Assembly (NCBI GenBank): GCA_937988735.1
Contig: CALKHQ010000103.1
Span: forward strand, 1 to 25,322
DNA: 25,322 bases
Reading direction: 5' to 3'
Source of the DNA: an uncultured Alphaproteobacteria bacterium
GTDB taxonomy: Bacteria > Pseudomonadota > Alphaproteobacteria > CALKHQ01
Positions 22,267 to 25,322 of the stretch are shown here, piece by piece (positions within the stretch are counted from its first letter, which is position 1; the number at the start of each line of letters is the position of its first letter). The notes under the pieces are model-generated. The model was not told where the DNA came from. It worked only from the letters and a program-made list of their open reading frames with translations, and made no database searches. The position numbers were made by a program, and so were the translations under genes.

Positions 22267-22575
22267 ATGTCCCAGCAACGCCAGACGTCCAGCAATGATC
22301 GCCGTCACAGGCATTCCGACCAGGCGATCGAGGACATGATCCTGAAGCTGGCGGAAGCCGCCGGCGCCGGCGGGTCGATCAGCCCGAACGATGCGGCGCG
22401 CGCGCTGGCGGCGGAGAACTGGCAGGCGCTGATGGCCCGCATCCGCCGCATCGCGGTGCGGCTGGCGGAGCAGGGGCGGCTCACGATCCTGCGCAAGGGC
22501 AAGCCCGCGGACCCGTCCGACTTCAGGGGCGTGTACCGGCTGCGCATCGGCGCGGCGGGAGACGCGGCCGACTGA
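22267..22575 (+). CDS. DUF3253 protein
   Basis: A 102-aa protein. After a polar N-terminus, residues ~18-93 match DUF3253: an IEDMILKLAEAAG helix, SPNDAARALAAENWQALM and RLAEQGRLTILRKGKPADPSDFRGVYRLR, a winged-helix-like layout that may bind nucleic acid. Function is unknown. Its stop overlaps the next gene's ATG by one base (TGATG), so the two are translationally coupled. Confidence 0.85.
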   Translation: MSQQRQTSSNDRRHRHSDQAIEDMILKLAEAAGAGGSISPNDAARALAAENWQALMARIRRIAVRLAEQGRLTILRKGKPADPSDFRGVYRLRIGAAGDAAD

Positions 22576-23510
22576 TGCCCGAGCTTCTGTTCTATTCCCG
22601 GACCGATGATCCGGAGCCGTGGCGCGCGACCCTTGCCCGCATGGCGCCGGACGTGCGGCTGCGGGTGTGGCCCGACGAGGTGACGGACCCCGCGGTGGTG
22701 GACTGCGCGCTGGTGTGGAATCCGCCGCCGGGCCTGCTCGCGACCTTCCCCAACCTCCGGCTGATCCAGTCGCTGGGCGCCGGCGTCGACGGTCTCCTGT
22801 CCGACCCGGCCCTGCCGCGGGGCGTGCCCGTCGCCCGCGTGGTCGACCCGATGCTGACCCAGTGCATGATCGAGTACGTGCTGCTGCATGTGCTGTGGCA
22901 CCACCGGCTGATGCCCCGGTTCCTCCGCCAGCAGGCGGAGCGGCAGTGGGAGGAGGTGATTGCGCCGCCGGCGCAGGAGCGCACGGTCGGCATCCTCGGG
23001 CTGGGGGAGCTCGGCACTGCCGCGGCGCGGGCGCTTGCCGGCGTCGGCTTCCGCGTCACCGGCTGGAGCCGCAGCCCGCGCGACGTCGCCGGCGTCATCT
23101 GCCGTTCGGGGGCGGACGGCCTGGCCGCCCTGCTGGCGGAGGCGGAGATCCTCGTCTGCCTGCTGCCGCTGACGCAGGATACCGAAGGCATCCTCGACGC
23201 CCGCCTGCTGGGGCAGCTCCCGCGTGGAGCGGCGCTCGTCAACTGCGGCCGCGGCCGCCATCTGGTGGAGGACGACCTGCTGGCGGCGCTCGACAGCGGC
23301 CAGATCGGGTCGGCGTCGCTCGACGTGTTCCGGCAGGAGCCGCTGCCGCAGGACCATCCGTTCTGGTCGCGGCGCGAGATCCTCATCACCCCGCACGTCG
23401 CCAGCATCTCGCACCCGGACAGCGCGGCCCGGCTGCTGATCGACAACATCCGCCGCGTCTGGGCCGGCGAGGCGCCCCGCTACCAGGTGGACCCGGCGCG
23501 GGGCTACTGA
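22575..23510 (+). CDS. ghrA: Glyoxylate/hydroxypyruvate reductase A-like dehydrogenase
   Basis: A 311-aa D-2-hydroxyacid dehydrogenase of the GhrA type, reducing glyoxylate or hydroxypyruvate with NAD(P)H. The Rossmann motif GLGELG is at 142-147. The catalytic Arg lies in NCGRGRHLVEDDL, Glu in DVFRQEPLPQDHPFW and His in ITPHVAS. The PLPQDHPFW segment and short length are typical of GhrA as opposed to the longer GhrB or SerA enzymes. It is coupled to the DUF3253 gene upstream. Specific substrate not proven; symbol by family resemblance. Confidence 0.87.
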   Translation: MPELLFYSRTDDPEPWRATLARMAPDVRLRVWPDEVTDPAVVDCALVWNPPPGLLATFPNLRLIQSLGAGVDGLLSDPALPRGVPVARVVDPMLTQCMIEYVLLHVLWHHRLMPRFLRQQAERQWEEVIAPPAQERTVGILGLGELGTAAARALAGVGFRVTGWSRSPRDVAGVICRSGADGLAALLAEAEILVCLLPLTQDTEGILDARLLGQLPRGAALVNCGRGRHLVEDDLLAALDSGQIGSASLDVFRQEPLPQDHPFWSRREILITPHVASISHPDSAARLLIDNIRRVWAGEAPRYQVDPARGY

Positions 23511-23556
23511 CGCGACGCCGCGCGCGCCGCGACCGGGGGTCCGGCGACGGCCGGGC

Positions 23557-24546
23557 CTACTCCACCGGTTGGCCCTCGATGAAGAGGATGTCGAGGTTCT
23601 GCTCCGGCACGAAGTCGGTGACCGTCAGCTCCAGCGTCGTCGGCCCGGTTTCGACCAGCCCCTCCATGCAGGTCGCCACCAGCCGCTCCGGGTCGCCCTT
23701 GTCCACGGTCAGGTGGAACGTGCCGATCGGCCCGAGCCAGTTCCGCGCCGTGACCAGGATGTATTCGACGTGGGTGGTGAGGACGTAGGTGTCGCCCACC
23801 TTCTCCGCCGCGGCCGCGAGGAGGGCGTCGTCCATGCAGAACCGGTCCCAGAAGGTGGGGGTGGTCCCCACTTCCTCGACGTCGTAGGACCCGAAGAACG
23901 CCCAGCCCACCGACGGCGTGTAGCTGTGCTCGATCACCGTATCGGCGCCGGCCGGGAAGCGCTGCTGCCAGTAGAAGGTGGTCTGGAAGGTCCAGGTGGG
24001 ATAGGCGGTGACCGTCCCGTCGTACTCGTCGAACTGGGCAATGCCTTCCGCCTGCAGTTCGGCCCGCGTCTCCGCCGGCAGCGCTTCCAGCGTATCGTAC
24101 AGGCTGACGTCGAAGCCGCCGACCGGCAGCCCCAGCTCCTCCAGCCGGTCGGTGACGTCGTGGCCGATCACCGTCGCCCGGGCCTCGACCAGCGGCTCGA
24201 CCGGCACGCCGTCCACGGTGACGGAGAAGTCCATGTAGTTGGGCGCGGCGCCGAGCTGGGCGAGATCGCTCTCATAGGCCTGCCGCATGTCGATCGGCGG
24301 CATCGGGAAGCCGACCAGGGTGTCGACATCGGTTTCCGAGGTGTTGTGGAAGACGTAGCGGATCGTGATACGGTCGGGGCCGATCGTCAGATCCTCGCGG
24401 ACCAGCTCGACCATGTAGTTCTCGATCAGCTGCAGCCCGCCGGCGCCGATGGCCGCGGTGGAATCGTTGGCCAGGCACGCCCCGCCAGCCAGCGCCGCCG
24501 CTCCCGCCACCATGGCGAGACCGGCCTGGATGCTCCGATTGCTCAC
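23557..24546 (-). CDS. Exported DUF4424 protein
   Basis: A 329-aa protein with a signal peptide (hydrophobic ~8-26, cleavage near CLA-NDS). The mature N-terminus NDSTAAIGAGGLQL followed by REDLTIGPDRITIRYVFHN and VGFPMPPIDM is the pattern of DUF4424, a predicted beta-rich periplasmic or secreted domain of unknown role. The start is GTG, preceded by AGGGGAAAG; a possible -10 (TAGCAT) lies at 24595-24600 on the minus strand. It runs convergent with ghrA (46 nt apart) and follows the ccmI-like gene on the same strand with a ~100-nt gap that could hold its own promoter. Confidence 0.83.
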   Translation of the reverse strand: MSNRSIQAGLAMVAGAAALAGGACLANDSTAAIGAGGLQLIENYMVELVREDLTIGPDRITIRYVFHNTSETDVDTLVGFPMPPIDMRQAYESDLAQLGAAPNYMDFSVTVDGVPVEPLVEARATVIGHDVTDRLEELGLPVGGFDVSLYDTLEALPAETRAELQAEGIAQFDEYDGTVTAYPTWTFQTTFYWQQRFPAGADTVIEHSYTPSVGWAFFGSYDVEEVGTTPTFWDRFCMDDALLAAAAEKVGDTYVLTTHVEYILVTARNWLGPIGTFHLTVDKGDPERLVATCMEGLVETGPTTLELTVTDFVPEQNLDILFIEGQPVE

Positions 24547-24646
24547 AGTCGCTTTCCCCTCTGCCGAAGGCCGGTCTTCGCCAGCCGAGTCGTGATGCTA
24601 GCGGGAAAGGATCGCGCGCGAAAATGGCCGGCTTGTGACGCGAATG

Positions 24647-25322
24647 TTACCGGCCGTCGGCCGGGTCGGCGCGGTTGGTGCTGTCCACCGGCGCTCCGGC
24701 GCCGGCGTCGGCGCCCGGCTCGCCGCCCGCAAGCGCGGCGATGTACGACTGGACGTCGACATAGGCCTCGCTCTTCGGATCCAGCGTGTCGAGCAGGCGG
24801 GTCCACAGGCTGCGAGCCGCGGCAAAGTCCCGCTGCTGCGCGGCAGCCAGGCCGAGGAACCACAGCGCGTCGGGATGGCTGGGGTCGGCGGCGATCACCC
24901 GGTTGAAGGCGGCGACCGCTTCCGGCGGCACCGGCGCGTCCAGCGGCTTGCCGTCCAGCACCAGCCGGGCATAGGCGACGTGGGCGTCGATGCGGTCCGC
25001 GCCATGGGCGCTGGCGTTGGCCAGCGCCTGCTCGGCCGCCTCGAGGTCGCCGAGGGTGACGTACGAGCGGGCGAGGATCATCCAGCCGTCCACGTCCTCC
25101 GGGTGCTGCTCCAGGCGCGCCGCCAGCCCGGCTATCATGCCCGCGATTCGCGCCGCCTGTTCCTCTGGCGGCAGCTCGAGCATGGCGGCGATCTGGGCAT
25201 CGGTCAGCGTGGGCGCAGCCGGCGGCGGAGGCGGCGCGGCGCGCAGGGTCCTGACGGGTCCGGCGCCTGCGGCCGCCGTCGCCATCTCTTCCTCGACGGC
25301 CTCGGCCGCCGGGGCCGCGACC
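24647..25322 (-). CDS. ccmI: c-type cytochrome biogenesis protein CcmI, C-terminal part (partial at right edge)
   Basis: The frame is open to the right edge, so only the last ~225 residues are visible. After an Ala/Pro-rich linker, it shows IAGMIAGLAARLEQHPEDVDGWMILARSYVTLGD (described by position), then further TPR units around DRIDAHVAYARL, HPDALWFLGLAAAQQRDF and ending after VDVQSYIAALAGG. This is the TPR domain of CcmI/CycH, which chaperones apocytochrome c in the periplasm for haem attachment. The GLAARLEQHPEDxxGWxxLARSY sequence is very typical. It implies a ccm locus just outside the window; the TlpA-like proteins in this window could in principle assist the same pathway, but nothing here proves that. 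Confidence 0.88.
   Translation of the reverse strand, partial: VAAPAAEAVEEEMATAAAGAGPVRTLRAAPPPPPAAPTLTDAQIAAMLELPPEEQAARIAGMIAGLAARLEQHPEDVDGWMILARSYVTLGDLEAAEQALANASAHGADRIDAHVAYARLVLDGKPLDAPVPPEAVAAFNRVIAADPSHPDALWFLGLAAAQQRDFAAARSLWTRLLDTLDPKSEAYVDVQSYIAALAGGEPGADAGAGAPVDSTNRADPADGR

Noticed and set aside
20391..22295. Minus-strand open frame opposite the LysR gene, running on past nnrU
   Set aside because: LysR and NnrU have clear family signatures in their own frames; the long frame does not.

Overview
The window looks like chromosomal DNA of a GC-rich alphaproteobacterium, probably in or near the Rhodospirillales. The evidence is dense coding with strong G/C third-position bias, a CcmI-type cytochrome c biogenesis gene, NnrU, a GhrA-type reductase, a LigB-type ATP-dependent ligase, an alphaproteobacterial EF-G-like protein, and REP-like palindromes of the CGTCATGGCCGG / CGTCATGCTCCGG type. 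No rRNA, tRNA, CRISPR array, transposase or phage gene was seen. Both edges cut through genes: an ATP-grasp protein on the left and CcmI on the right.

Layout. 1-1935: end of an ATP-grasp enzyme, then a TPR/glycosyltransferase-like protein. 1993-4299: a Tat-exported TlpA-like thioredoxin, a REP-like doublet, and an ATP-dependent DNA ligase. 4368-6288: a membrane-anchored neutral zinc metallopeptidase, a 373-bp gap with three REP-like hairpins, and a pyridoxamine-phosphate-oxidase-like flavoprotein. 6289-12079: an AT-richer control region, then an exported PhoA-type alkaline phosphatase, a DUF3299-like exported protein, an FtsX-type permease, an oppositely oriented TlpA-like thioredoxin, a LolD-type ATPase and a DUF2243 membrane protein. 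12086-18306 (all minus strand): a 63-aa protein, an EF-G-like GTPase, a PhyH dioxygenase, a ketopantoate-reductase-like protein and a PAS/degenerate GGDEF/EAL protein. 18460-25322: a HAD pyrimidine nucleotidase, a 63-aa tail-anchored protein, an SDR, a LysR regulator, NnrU, DUF3253 plus GhrA, DUF4424 and CcmI.

Most of the window is housekeeping or scattered metabolism. The most system-like part is 6289-12079. There a low-GC leader with a long near-perfect palindrome precedes a metalloenzyme (alkaline phosphatase), a MacB-like ABC module with a DUF3299-like partner, a CxxC thioredoxin placed antisense between permease and ATPase, and a histidine-rich DUF2243 protein with an extra C-terminal domain. 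I propose, as inference only, a metal- or phosphate-responsive envelope island. Comparable DUF3299/ABC operons in pseudomonads are, as I recall, zinc-responsive.

Several genes also carry a TANNNT hexamer ending 6-7 nt before the ATG with no well-placed ribosome binding site. This suggests that leaderless mRNAs are common in this organism.
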